Source: an uncultured Pedobacter sp. (GTDB lineage: Bacteria > Bacteroidota > Bacteroidia > Sphingobacteriales > Sphingobacteriaceae). Taken from it: a DNA stretch of 15,167 nucleotides. Below, one piece after another: positions 1-8,142 of the stretch. The notes under the pieces were generated by a model, which was not told the origin of the DNA, made no database searches, and was given only the letters and a program-made list of their open reading frames with translations. A program made the position numbers and the translations under genes. Position 1 is the first letter of the stretch; the number at the start of each line of letters is the position of its first letter. The DNA lies in the NCBI RefSeq assembly GCF_946479715.1, contig NZ_CAMLHF010000137.1, positions 1 to 15,167 on the forward strand. The letters are read 5' to 3'.

Positions 1-1
1 C

Positions 2-835
2 TTATTTCTGACCAGAATACTCCGTCTCACTTTTTTCAATTAAAGCTGAGATCACCGGACTTACCAGCAAAAGCACCCAAAAGGCCGCAACAAATCCAAA
101 AACAACCAACAGCCTTTTCATCAGGTTCAGGCTATCCAGGAAATACAGCAAACCTAAAATGAAGCTAAAAATAATCGCCTGTCTGCCCAGGTGAAGTACA
201 ATGGTTACAAACAATACCACACATACCACCACCCATTTCTTACTAAAAGCATATTTTATTTTCGAAATAGACAGGAAATAGGCAAGGTAAAGCGGCCCGG
301 CCCCAATCAAGGTAAGCCTTATTCTTGAGATCCCCCTGCTCGTATCGATCTCCTTATCCAACTCCCCATAGCCTTTAAACAGCCTGAAAGGAGAAACCGC
401 CAGACCCACATAAAAGCAGACCAGGTAAATGGCCACAAACACCCATATAAAGCGTTCCACCTCTTCCATTTCAGGTCGTTTCTTTGCTAAATAGAAATAA
501 AACAGGAACGAAAAATTAGGTATGGTCGAAATGAAGGTATCCAGTAATCCTTGTTTCCAGAACAGCGTTGCACAAAATATGGAGATGAAAGTAAACAGCG
601 ACATCGTCCTTATGATGTAAGAGAACTTGTCCCTGTACGAACCGAATATGTAATTTCTGGAATAGAAGATCATTCCGGCTAACAGCACATAATAGAATGC
701 CTTTAGCAGGTCATCGTTTAAATTCAATGGCCTGAAAAAGAAGAAGTACGAAAGATTAAAGATCAAAATGAATGAGATCAATTTTGACTTCTTCTCTATC
801 TGTTCCTCGGGTAAAAGTTCTTCAGTAGCTGTCAT
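2..835 (-). CDS. Wzy/EpsG-like polysaccharide polymerase candidate, possibly truncated
   Basis: A hydrophobic 277-residue protein with about seven or eight predicted membrane segments, starting at ATG 833-835 and ending at a TAA at 2-4. Hydrophobic stretches fall at roughly residues 19-35, 45-60, 75-95, 100-118, 128-150, 175-192, 200-220 and 240-262. The motif LGRQAIIF near residue 216 resembles the small-residue/arginine motif of O-antigen polymerase and ligase (Wzy) families. As last visible gene of an EPS operon that already has a flippase, co-polymerase and exporter, a polymerase that joins repeat units in the inner membrane is the missing role. Wzy and EpsG proteins usually have 350-450 residues and 10 or more membrane segments. 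This one stops right after a segment, so truncation or a frameshift just outside the window is possible. It follows the preceding gene by 10 bp. The family call rests on topology and context, not on a firm motif. Confidence 0.55.
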   Translation of the reverse strand: MTATEELLPEEQIEKKSKLISFILIFNLSYFFFFRPLNLNDDLLKAFYYVLLAGMIFYSRNYIFGSYRDKFSYIIRTMSLFTFISIFCATLFWKQGLLDTFISTIPNFSFLFYFYLAKKRPEMEEVERFIWVFVAIYLVCFYVGLAVSPFRLFKGYGELDKEIDTSRGISRIRLTLIGAGPLYLAYFLSISKIKYAFSKKWVVVCVVLFVTIVLHLGRQAIIFSFILGLLYFLDSLNLMKRLLVVFGFVAAFWVLLLVSPVISALIEKSETEYSGQK

Positions 836-845
836 TTAATATTTA

Positions 846-1961
846 TTACAGGGAGTCAAATAGAAATTTAATTGAGTCTTCCCTACGTTCACTTAATAAT
901 TTCGAAGGATTGGTATAATCAATAGGGGCAGTTACATCAGCTATATCTTCAGCACTTTTGATCAGGCGATCCTTCAGTCCCAGCGTATCCAATAAATTCA
1001 ATACCCTGTAAGGGTTAGAATTCTTATAAATGCTATAAAAGCTCTTTTTGAAAATAAGGGAAAAAGTGGTGCCGTGAAAGGAATTAGTAACCACATATTT
1101 AGCATTATCAAACAACCAGATGAACTCATTTGGCCCCACATCTTCCAGGCATATGTCTACCAGATTGGCCTTCTGCTTTTTACTGCTGATGAATACTACC
1201 TTGCAACCTAGTTTTTTAGCAATGTCTTTCGCCAGGTTAATGCAAACACTATTGTTATCAAAAGTATAGATCAGCACATAGTCCTTCGGTATTTCACGTG
1301 AAAGCGGCTTGGCAATCGTCCTCCATTCCTCACCGGTCAGCAATAAGGTCGGATCCACTACCACCTTCACATCTTTATCCATAAAGGTTGCAATCTGGTC
1401 CTTTAAAAACTGCTCCCTTACCGAAATGTTCTTATACGCACCTAAAGATGCAGTTAAGGTCTTCCTGTCGCCATTGGCAAACTTATGCGCACCCGCACTG
1501 GAGGCGTACGACAATCGCTTTACCCTATCATTTCCAAAGGCCAGCAAGTAAACAGGGTCCAGCTTTCCTCCGGTAAATTGAGGGTTCCAGATCTGGTCGC
1601 TTCCGCTGATTAAAACATCATATTTCTGACTGTTCACATCCACCTCTGTAATGCTCTTATAAGAACCTTTACTCAATGGGATATATTCAGTAATAAACTC
1701 CTTGATCTTATTTTCTTTTTTAACACCTTTCTGAAAAATAAAATGCTTCACAAAATGTTTGGCATTCTGTTTTAGTGATCTTCTGCCGTCGTACAGTTTA
1801 TGATTGTATTTCAGGTCAAGGTCCTGCTGCTGATAATCGATACACTCTATATTATGTGTTTCCAATGCCCTGCATAAGCCATAAGCCTGTAAAACGCCTC
1901 CATAATTGTAAACATTATGGAAGGTAACTAACCCAATATTCTTTGTTTGTTGGTCTTTCAT
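846..1961 (-). CDS. Polysaccharide pyruvyl transferase family protein (WcaK/CsaB-like)
   Basis: A cytoplasmic 371-residue protein of the polysaccharide pyruvyl transferase family (PF04230). Members use phosphoenolpyruvate to add a ketal pyruvate to a sugar of an exopolysaccharide or wall polymer; some members have other transferase roles. Visible motifs are YNYGGVLQAYGL (residues 18-29, N-terminal Rossmann-like half), SGSDQIWNP (119-127), VVDPTLLL (201-208) and VTNSFHGTTFSLI (291-303, C-terminal nucleotide-binding half). Order, spacing and length fit a complete family member. It begins 2 bp after the nitroreductase-like gene ends and is followed 10 bp later by the membrane protein gene, so it is read in the same operon. 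It probably decorates the repeat unit with an acidic pyruvate before export. The acceptor sugar cannot be told from sequence. Confidence 0.9.
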   Translation of the reverse strand: MKDQQTKNIGLVTFHNVYNYGGVLQAYGLCRALETHNIECIDYQQQDLDLKYNHKLYDGRRSLKQNAKHFVKHFIFQKGVKKENKIKEFITEYIPLSKGSYKSITEVDVNSQKYDVLISGSDQIWNPQFTGGKLDPVYLLAFGNDRVKRLSYASSAGAHKFANGDRKTLTASLGAYKNISVREQFLKDQIATFMDKDVKVVVDPTLLLTGEEWRTIAKPLSREIPKDYVLIYTFDNNSVCINLAKDIAKKLGCKVVFISSKKQKANLVDICLEDVGPNEFIWLFDNAKYVVTNSFHGTTFSLIFKKSFYSIYKNSNPYRVLNLLDTLGLKDRLIKSAEDIADVTAPIDYTNPSKLLSERREDSIKFLFDSL

Positions 1962-1963
1962 AC

Positions 1964-2947
1964 TTATAAAATTTTAACCACTTCTTCTGCATCCAGCCTT
2001 GGCGAGGACGCTATTTTAATTTTCTCAGGCAGGTATCCGCAGGAAACCACCAGACCCACTCTTTCATTGTTCGGGATACCCAACAGCTGTCTTAATTTTA
2101 AATCCCTGTGTACCTCCACACTCCAGTTCAAAGGGCAGGCCCCTATGTCATATCTGTGCAGCGCATATAATAACGACATCGCAAACATTCCTGAATTCAC
2201 AAAGGATTCATTTCTGTCATTCGGGCCCTGGAAAACTGAAATATCAGCTGTAATTACAAAGAGCGTATCGGCCAGATGTCCAAATCCCCTGTTGCCATAT
2301 TGCAGTTTCAGTACCTCATTCTTCATCTCAGCTGATCTGACCATGTAAATACGGTTCACCTGTCTGTTGCATGAAGTAGGCGATTTTAACGCCAGTCTTA
2401 CGCACTTCATCAACACCTCTTCCGGAACCACCACATCGCTGTAATTTCTGGAGCTGTATCTGGAAAGACAGAACTTATCGAACGACGATTCCCTGTGGGC
2501 AAAATAAACGTCCCTGTCAAATTCGAATTGCTTTGGCGTTTCGTAGGCGGTAATTCTCAGCCTCAATTTGGCTACCTGATCGGTAATGGCCTGCTTTAAG
2601 GTAAAGCTTCTTTTGTCGTGGAATTCAACATATTCTTCCAGTACATTCATGGAATGAACAAACTCCAGACTCGATAAATTGTATTTTTTATCCAAATACA
2701 TATTCATCATATCTATCAGTTCAAGCACAACAGGCTCACCAAATCCAAGTCTGGTATCGGGCATAGTGAGCCCCTTTTCCAAAACATGGTAATAGATGGT
2801 TAGCTTGCCTTTTAGTTTGTTTTCAGTATCGAAGGTTTGATAAACATTCGAATTCTTAATAAATCGATTAAAATCGTAAGCATAAAGTTTCGACAACTTG
2901 GCTATGATTTTAACTTTTTTCGGGACGATTTTTTTTATGAAAGACAT
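1964..2947 (-). CDS. Nitroreductase-fold protein with N-terminal extension, in EPS operon
   Basis: A 327-residue protein. The C-terminal half (about 158-327) is a nitroreductase/FMN-oxidoreductase domain: SRYSSRNYS (162-170) corresponds to the FMN-contacting R-S-x-R region, SPTSCNRQ (189-196) to the S-P-S/T-x-x-N-x-Q motif, then NSGMFAMSLLYALHRYDIGACPLN (about 251-274) and GLVVSCGY (298-305). Nitroreductases bind FMN and reduce substrates with NAD(P)H; the physiological substrate of those in polysaccharide loci is not established. The first 150 residues are outside the core domain and include the conserved-looking stretch HVLEKGLTMPDTRLGFGEP (about 54-72). Free-standing nitroreductases have about 200 residues, so this is a two-part protein. 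It lies between flippase and pyruvyl transferase genes with gaps of 23 and 2 bp. A role in modifying a sugar or lipid carrier is inference. Confidence 0.85.
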   Translation of the reverse strand: MSFIKKIVPKKVKIIAKLSKLYAYDFNRFIKNSNVYQTFDTENKLKGKLTIYYHVLEKGLTMPDTRLGFGEPVVLELIDMMNMYLDKKYNLSSLEFVHSMNVLEEYVEFHDKRSFTLKQAITDQVAKLRLRITAYETPKQFEFDRDVYFAHRESSFDKFCLSRYSSRNYSDVVVPEEVLMKCVRLALKSPTSCNRQVNRIYMVRSAEMKNEVLKLQYGNRGFGHLADTLFVITADISVFQGPNDRNESFVNSGMFAMSLLYALHRYDIGACPLNWSVEVHRDLKLRQLLGIPNNERVGLVVSCGYLPEKIKIASSPRLDAEEVVKIL

Positions 2948-2970
2948 ATAATTAAATTTTATTATCTTAT

Positions 2971-4524
2971 TTATTTTCCGGCGAATTTCACCTGAATTCC
3001 GGATAACTTTTTAGTCAGGCCTTTTGCAATTCCTGCAACCATATCACGCTCAGCTTGTACAAAGCCGTAATTCCATATCAATAATGAGGTAGAGCAGAAG
3101 CTCAGTACCAGTACCACACCCAACCTAATAAAGCCCTCCGGCATAAAAAGTCCCGGTATAAATGATACCCCTATTCCAACTGCAGTAATCACTGCTACCT
3201 TTAAAATTATATTCTTGAAAAAAGAATTTATAGACAAGCCGGTCAGGGTATGAACAATCCTTAACCTGATCACCAGCGAAATCGCTTCGAGGCATAAACC
3301 ACCAATTAAAACTGAATAAGCGGGATAACCAGATCTAAGCAGAAAATACGAAAGCGGCAAAGTGAGTAAAACGGTAGAGCCTACTACAGACTGATATAGC
3401 TTTATCTTGCCCGTAGCCTGAACTGCTGTTTTTAATCCGGTCGACATCTGACTAACCACACTGGTCATCAGCACAACGGTACAAAATATAGCCGTATACT
3501 GAGGTACGGTTGATAACCAGAACTTCAATATAAAGGGCATTTCAATGAGCATGGGAATCACCATAAACAACAGCAGGAAAACAGAAAACTTACTCGATTG
3601 AGTAGCCAGTCTGATCATCCTTTCCCTGTCGCCACCGCCTTCACTTTTAACGATCTGCGGATTAAAGGCCCTTACCATCATTACCGAAAAGGACTGCATT
3701 TGTGAGTTAACCTGATTTGCAACCGCATACGATGCATTGATCTTTGCACCGTAGAACCTGTTCAGTATGATGCTCAGGCCCTGAGAGCTGGCTACATAAC
3801 ACAAGGCACCAAACAAATTCCAGCCTGCATAAGAGGCCATTTCTTTGAGCAGTGTATAATTGGCCGAAAAGCCAAAACTAAACTTACATTCCGCATATTT
3901 CACCGAACACCAGACCGTCTTGATCAGCCTGATCAGGATGGTTACCGCAGCAATCAGCACCCCATAGGTAATCAGTTTATCAAAGTGCGTATACAACAGG
4001 TAATAGGCAATTCCCAATTTCAATACCGCTTCCAGAATACCACTTAATGAATCGAATAAAAGATCCTCATTTGCATTAATTGCCGCATCATATGGCACCG
4101 CGTTTATGGTAAAAAAAGTACTCACTACCATAAAATGAAAAACATACTTTGCCGTTTCAATCCTGCCGGCCGGTATATTCAGCACGCCATCAAAAAGAAA
4201 CAGTCCGGCAATTTCGAGCAGGGCAACAACCAGCAAGCCAATAATTAAGTGTAGGGTGATACTCGTTTTAAAAACCTCTTTGTTTTTGTCGACCTCCCCC
4301 TTTCCAAGGAAAAAAGAGAGGTAGCGCTGTGTGGTTACCGTCATCGCGCCATTCAAAAAAGAAAGCATCAGAATAACCCCGGCCAGCAAATTAAAGATAC
4401 CAAAGTCCTCTGTTCCCAGAGATTTCAGTATCAAACGGGTCGAAAACAATGCGATAAACATGGTAATCACCACTTTTCCGTAAAGGAAACCGGTGTTGTA
4501 AAAAACTTTTTTAGCGGCTTTCAT
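2971..4524 (-). CDS. Wzx-type oligosaccharide flippase
   Basis: A 517-residue polytopic inner-membrane protein of the MOP superfamily (Wzx/polysaccharide biosynthesis protein). It starts MKAAKKVFYNTGFLYGK, followed by a first helix and RLILKSLGTEDFGIFNLLAG (about 30-49), which matches the N-terminal signature of Wzx proteins (R-x-L-G-x-x-D-F/Y-G). About 12-14 hydrophobic segments run to residue 490, and the tail is basic. Such proteins flip undecaprenyl-pyrophosphate-linked repeat units from the cytoplasmic to the periplasmic face. It begins only 1 bp after the kinase/co-polymerase gene stops, implying co-transcription and probably coupled translation. Together with the co-polymerase, the OPX protein and the possible polymerase downstream it makes this a Wzx/Wzy-dependent pathway rather than an ABC-transporter one. 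Confidence 0.88.
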   Translation of the reverse strand: MKAAKKVFYNTGFLYGKVVITMFIALFSTRLILKSLGTEDFGIFNLLAGVILMLSFLNGAMTVTTQRYLSFFLGKGEVDKNKEVFKTSITLHLIIGLLVVALLEIAGLFLFDGVLNIPAGRIETAKYVFHFMVVSTFFTINAVPYDAAINANEDLLFDSLSGILEAVLKLGIAYYLLYTHFDKLITYGVLIAAVTILIRLIKTVWCSVKYAECKFSFGFSANYTLLKEMASYAGWNLFGALCYVASSQGLSIILNRFYGAKINASYAVANQVNSQMQSFSVMMVRAFNPQIVKSEGGGDRERMIRLATQSSKFSVFLLLFMVIPMLIEMPFILKFWLSTVPQYTAIFCTVVLMTSVVSQMSTGLKTAVQATGKIKLYQSVVGSTVLLTLPLSYFLLRSGYPAYSVLIGGLCLEAISLVIRLRIVHTLTGLSINSFFKNIILKVAVITAVGIGVSFIPGLFMPEGFIRLGVVLVLSFCSTSLLIWNYGFVQAERDMVAGIAKGLTKKLSGIQVKFAGK

Positions 4525-4525
4525 A

Positions 4526-6877
4526 TTACCCTTTAAAAATTCGTTTCCAGAAACCTTTTTTCGCTATTTCCTCTCCATAACTGCCATAGCCATAACCATA
4601 GCCATAAGCATAGGAATCAGACAGCACGATATCGTTTATCACTATTCCTACTTTTTTCATTTTCTTGGTACGGAATAAGTCATCTACAATACTCAACTGG
4701 TTCTTTTGTGTAAACTTATGCCTCACCAAATACAGGCAAACATCGGCATGGGGCTCAAGCAACTGGGCATCGGTAATTATACCTATTGGCGGGGCATCAA
4801 TAATTATATAATCAAATTGCGTTCTAAGCTCATCTATTAACTCTTTGGTACGCGGATTTAACAACGTTTCGGCAGGGTTAGGCGGGATAGGGCCTGAACT
4901 TACAATAAACAGGTCTTCCTGGATATCCAGGGGTTTTATAATATCCTTTGCGGTAAGGCTTTTATCTACAATGTAATTGGTAAAACCAACACCATTGGAT
5001 GTATTTAATTTACCGGACATACCCGGTTTTCTTAAATCCAGCTCCATTAGCAACACACGCTTTCCGGTAATAGCCAATACATTACCCAGGTTAATTGCCA
5101 CAAAGGACTTGCCCTCTCCAGACATGCTGGAAGTAAGCAAAATAACCTTGGTTTTTTCGTTTTCGTTATGGTAAAAAGACAAATTGGTTCTTAAAGCCCT
5201 AAACTGTTCTGAAATTGCAGACCTGGAATTGTCAGAAACAGCCAGGTTAACCGAATCGCTGCTATGGCTGATTTCTCCTAAAATCGGAACTTCAGTGGCT
5301 TCAGTAATGTCCTCTTTGGTATTAACTTTATTATTTAAGACATCAAGGAGGTAGATGATCCCAATTGGTATGGCCAAGCCCATGAACAAACCGATAAGCG
5401 CCACAACAGATTTCTTCGGACTAAAAGGTTTAAATTCAGATTTAGGCGGATCAATAGTCCTTGAGTTGGCAATATTTGAAGTTTTGGAAATTGCTGTTTC
5501 CTCACTTTTCTGCATCAAATAGATATACAGTTCCTGCTTAATCTGTTGTTGTCTGGCCAGATTTAAATAGTTCCTTTCGGTAGCAGGTATCTGCTGAACC
5601 TGTCCTTCAACCGATTTCATCTGCCCTTGTAACTGCGACTTAGTAATCTCCAACCCATTTTTGGTAGAGATCAGATTGGCCAGCATATCCGTCCGCATAT
5701 TCTTGATCTGCTTATCCAGATTGGTAATCACCGGATTCGTTTCTGTTACACCAAGCAACCTTCTGTCGCGGTCCAGTAGTAAAGCATTATACTTTTCCAT
5801 TAATCCTGTAAAAACCATATCTCCCGGTAAAATTGAACTGGGCAATACACGGTTTCCACTTTCATCTTTTAAATAATCCTGCAGGTTTGATAAGATACTG
5901 AGCTGGGTTTCTACCTTCGACAATTCATTCATAAACGAGCTGGTATTTTGCACCAGCAGTTTAGATTGCTCAGTCATGTCGGCAAGGTTGTTTTTCTGTT
6001 TAAAGCCCTGGATATTCCCTTCCAGATCGCCAAGTTCCGAACTGATAAAAGCAAGCCTGTTCCTTATAAATTTAATGGTACTGTCGGCAACCTCATTCTT
6101 TTCATCAATATTTCCCTGAACATATTTATTAATAAGTTCCGTTAAAATATCTTCACCTTTTTTAGGTATCGGGTGGTTAATGGTCAGGTCAATTACCGTG
6201 ATCAGCTTATTTCCAACAGACACAGTCAGGTCATTCATTAGTCCGGCTACCTTCTCATCTATAGAAACTACAGAAAACTTATAACGTTCATCTTCAACAA
6301 AAAGCTGTCCGGGGGTTTTGGTAATCATGAATGTCCCCACTTTAGGGAAAGTGACTTTTCCGTTAAATTCTACTACGGTATCTAACAGACCCGATTTTAG
6401 CGAAATTTTGCCATTTTTTAGCAGCTCCAGGTCAAAGCCTGTTGCCTTAATGGTATCTTCTGGTGCAACAAATTGTACTGTAAACGGGCTTCTGTAGATT
6501 TCTATGTCGTTAACACGCCCCTTTTTAATGTAAGTAATGTTAAGGTGCATGTCTTTCACCACTTGTTCCATCAGGTACCTGGTCTGCAGTATTTCTGCTT
6601 CATTATCCACAGTACTTTTGGTTCCAAGCAATCCGCCAAGATCGCCAAGGGCATCGGCGGCAGCGCCAAGCACATTGCCTCCTTTTTTTTCATCATTTAC
6701 TAAAACCCTTGCCGAAATTCTGAACATAGGGGTGGTGTATCGGAGGTATAAATAGGCCAGGCCTAAACAAACTATTACCGACAACAAAATTAAAGGCCAT
6801 TTTCTGATAATCTTGGGCAGTAGCTTACTAATATCCAGGCCTTCATCTTTTGGAAGTTGATTTGATCTTGTACTCAT
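4526..6877 (-). CDS. Wzc/GumC-type polysaccharide co-polymerase with tyrosine autokinase
   Basis: A 783-residue inner-membrane protein that controls EPS chain length and export. The N-terminal Wzz domain has a first membrane helix at about 29-46. A long periplasmic part (about 50-490) contains coiled-coil stretches near 265-300 and 385-450, and a second helix lies at about 491-512. The cytoplasmic BY-kinase domain shows Walker A SMSGEGKS (584-591), Walker A' VLLMELDLRKP (608-618) and Walker B IIIDAPP (691-697). The tail carries six closely spaced tyrosines (756, 758, 760, 762, 764, 767), the usual autophosphorylation cluster, followed by a basic end. Kinase and co-polymerase are fused, as in proteobacterial Wzc rather than the split Firmicutes CapA/CapB. 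Its gene follows the OPX gene by 27 bp and precedes the flippase gene by 1 bp. Phosphorylation cycling of the tyrosine tail is known to control polymer length in the family. Confidence 0.94.
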   Translation of the reverse strand: MSTRSNQLPKDEGLDISKLLPKIIRKWPLILLSVIVCLGLAYLYLRYTTPMFRISARVLVNDEKKGGNVLGAAADALGDLGGLLGTKSTVDNEAEILQTRYLMEQVVKDMHLNITYIKKGRVNDIEIYRSPFTVQFVAPEDTIKATGFDLELLKNGKISLKSGLLDTVVEFNGKVTFPKVGTFMITKTPGQLFVEDERYKFSVVSIDEKVAGLMNDLTVSVGNKLITVIDLTINHPIPKKGEDILTELINKYVQGNIDEKNEVADSTIKFIRNRLAFISSELGDLEGNIQGFKQKNNLADMTEQSKLLVQNTSSFMNELSKVETQLSILSNLQDYLKDESGNRVLPSSILPGDMVFTGLMEKYNALLLDRDRRLLGVTETNPVITNLDKQIKNMRTDMLANLISTKNGLEITKSQLQGQMKSVEGQVQQIPATERNYLNLARQQQIKQELYIYLMQKSEETAISKTSNIANSRTIDPPKSEFKPFSPKKSVVALIGLFMGLAIPIGIIYLLDVLNNKVNTKEDITEATEVPILGEISHSSDSVNLAVSDNSRSAISEQFRALRTNLSFYHNENEKTKVILLTSSMSGEGKSFVAINLGNVLAITGKRVLLMELDLRKPGMSGKLNTSNGVGFTNYIVDKSLTAKDIIKPLDIQEDLFIVSSGPIPPNPAETLLNPRTKELIDELRTQFDYIIIDAPPIGIITDAQLLEPHADVCLYLVRHKFTQKNQLSIVDDLFRTKKMKKVGIVINDIVLSDSYAYGYGYGYGSYGEEIAKKGFWKRIFKG
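4585..4614. repeat. Five hexanucleotide tandem repeats encoding the kinase Tyr-Gly tail
   Basis: Five successive hexamers of form cata(g/a)(c/g) occupy this stretch, with a further cataac copy nine bases to the left at 4576-4581. Read on the minus strand they encode the alternating Tyr-Gly of the kinase tail. The repeat length is a multiple of three, so slippage would add or remove Tyr-Gly pairs without changing the frame. Confidence 0.75.
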
Positions 6878-6904
6878 AGGGGATGATTACTAATGAAAAA
6901 ATGA

Positions 6905-7708
6905 TTAAAGCCTTGTAATTAAAATAATTAAAACGGAAAGAGCTGATCCGAGTATTGCAAAAGTCTGGGTTCTTGATGCGTTGTTCGCAGCTATACGTGC
7001 CTTATTTGGCTCCACGTAAATCACATCGTTTTGTTTCAAATAAAAATATGGACTGTTAAATAATTCTGATGAATTCAAGCTAAAACGTGCAAATTCTTTC
7101 TTACCGTTATTGTCGCGGATAAGCAACACGTTTTCTCGTTTTCCATAGATGGTAAGATCGCCGGCAAGGCCTATCGCATCTAAAATGTTAACCTTTTCAT
7201 TAGGCAGGGTGTAAGCTGCAGGCCTCACTACCTCTCCTAGTATGGTAATTTTGAAATTAGCGAAGCGTACCTGAACACTAGGGTTGTTATACAGTTCGGA
7301 AGCTTTTTTTCTGATGAGATCCCTTGCTTCGAAAGTAGTCAATCCAACAAGCTTGATCTTTCCGATAACCGCAAGTTCAATTTCTCCATTCTTATCAACC
7401 AGGTAGCCGCTAACCTGCTGCTGACCAATGGTGGATGCGGAACTTGCTCCTAAAGCCTGTCCGGTTGTAGTCTGATTAACTACTGCCGAACTTAGGGGAT
7501 CTATTGTAAAAATAGATACAGCAAGTATGTCGTCAGGCTGAATTACAGGATCTGTAAATTGAGCCGTCTTTTCCATTGCAGATTTATCTGCGAGGGAAAT
7601 GTCCTGAAAGTACGGGACGTTCTTGGTGCTGACGCAGGAAGTAATAAACAATGTAATTAGCAATCCTGCTAAATTCTTTAAAGGGATACTGGGTTTTCTT
7701 TTTCTCAT
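6905..7708 (-). CDS. Outer-membrane polysaccharide export lipoprotein (OPX/Wza family)
   Basis: A 267-residue exported lipoprotein. A basic start and hydrophobic stretch end in lipobox FITSC, with the lipidated cysteine at residue 25. The polysaccharide export (PES) domain covers about 54-150, opening with VIQPDDILAVSIF; an SLBB domain follows from about 152 (ITILGEVVRPAAYTLP), then a repeat up to YLKQNDVIYVEP (about 223-234). A hydrophobic C-terminal segment at about 249-266 is typical of Bacteroidota members and differs from the amphipathic barrel helix of E. coli Wza. The protein forms, or contributes to, the periplasm-spanning and outer-membrane channel that works with the downstream co-polymerase. 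It is the first gene of the EPS operon; a possible promoter lies about 160 bp upstream. The start is set by the ATG preceding the signal peptide. Confidence 0.92.
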   Translation of the reverse strand: MRKRKPSIPLKNLAGLLITLFITSCVSTKNVPYFQDISLADKSAMEKTAQFTDPVIQPDDILAVSIFTIDPLSSAVVNQTTTGQALGASSASTIGQQQVSGYLVDKNGEIELAVIGKIKLVGLTTFEARDLIRKKASELYNNPSVQVRFANFKITILGEVVRPAAYTLPNEKVNILDAIGLAGDLTIYGKRENVLLIRDNNGKKEFARFSLNSSELFNSPYFYLKQNDVIYVEPNKARIAANNASRTQTFAILGSALSVLIILITRL

Positions 7709-8089
7709 AGGTAGGTAGCAATAGTCTATAATAGGTAGATTCTAAAAAAATGTTCCGACAAAAAGAGGTGCGTAATTTATTTGAGTAAACAATTACAAAG
7801 TCTTGAAGAAAAATGAAAATAAAGGCAAAAAGAGGAATGAATACTAGAAAAATCCAACCACAACACAAACTTAACACATAGTTTATCTTCATTTTAAATG
7901 CAGTCATAAGTAATTACCACGTAATCATCCCAAAAAGCACAATAATTGTAATAAAAAAAGGAATGATTAAGCGAATATAGTGAGATTATTACAAATTATT
8001 AATAAAAAGCATCAATAAATGTGATAATTAACCTTAAAACAACCATAAATTAACACTAAAAACTTAAAATAAACCAGATGAAAAATATA
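7709..8089. other. AT-rich spacer between glmS and the EPS operon
   Basis: No gene is supported here. A minus-strand open frame overlapping the OPX gene (7584-7907) has no family features and is poor in composition. The spacer holds a possible EPS-operon promoter (7866-7873) and so would give a leader of roughly 150 nt. Within that leader the octamer ataggtag occurs twice, at 7707-7714 and 7731-7738, the first overlapping the OPX start codon. No clear riboswitch or UpxY/NusG-type gene is seen. Confidence 0.6.
7866..7873 (-). promoter_or_regulatory. Possible Bacteroidota -7 promoter box for the EPS operon
   Basis: On the minus strand this reads TAAGTTTG, an exact match to the Bacteroidota -7 consensus TAnnTTTG. 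It points toward the OPX gene about 160 bp away. No clear -33 TTTG is present at the expected distance, and such an 8-mer can occur by chance in AT-rich DNA, so support is modest. Confidence 0.35.
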
Positions 8090-8130
8090 CTAAAACAAGA
8101 AAAGCCTCGTTGAGGCTCTTCTTGTTTTAG
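8090..8130 (-). terminator. Rho-independent terminator of glmS
   Basis: Arms 8090-8108 and 8112-8130 are 19 bases each and complementary but for one position, with a 3-nt loop. In minus-strand RNA the odd pair is a G-U wobble, while on the plus strand it would be A-C, which indicates selection for the minus transcript. It begins 12 bp past the glmS stop codon and is followed on the minus strand by a T-rich run. It should insulate glmS from the EPS operon downstream. Confidence 0.9.
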
Positions 8131-8142
8131 AAATAAATGAGG

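Noticed and set aside
7584..7907. Minus-strand 107-codon open frame overlapping the OPX start
   Set aside because: It overlaps the lipoprotein signal region of a well-supported gene in another frame, has no family features and is made of low-complexity hydrophobic and basic runs.
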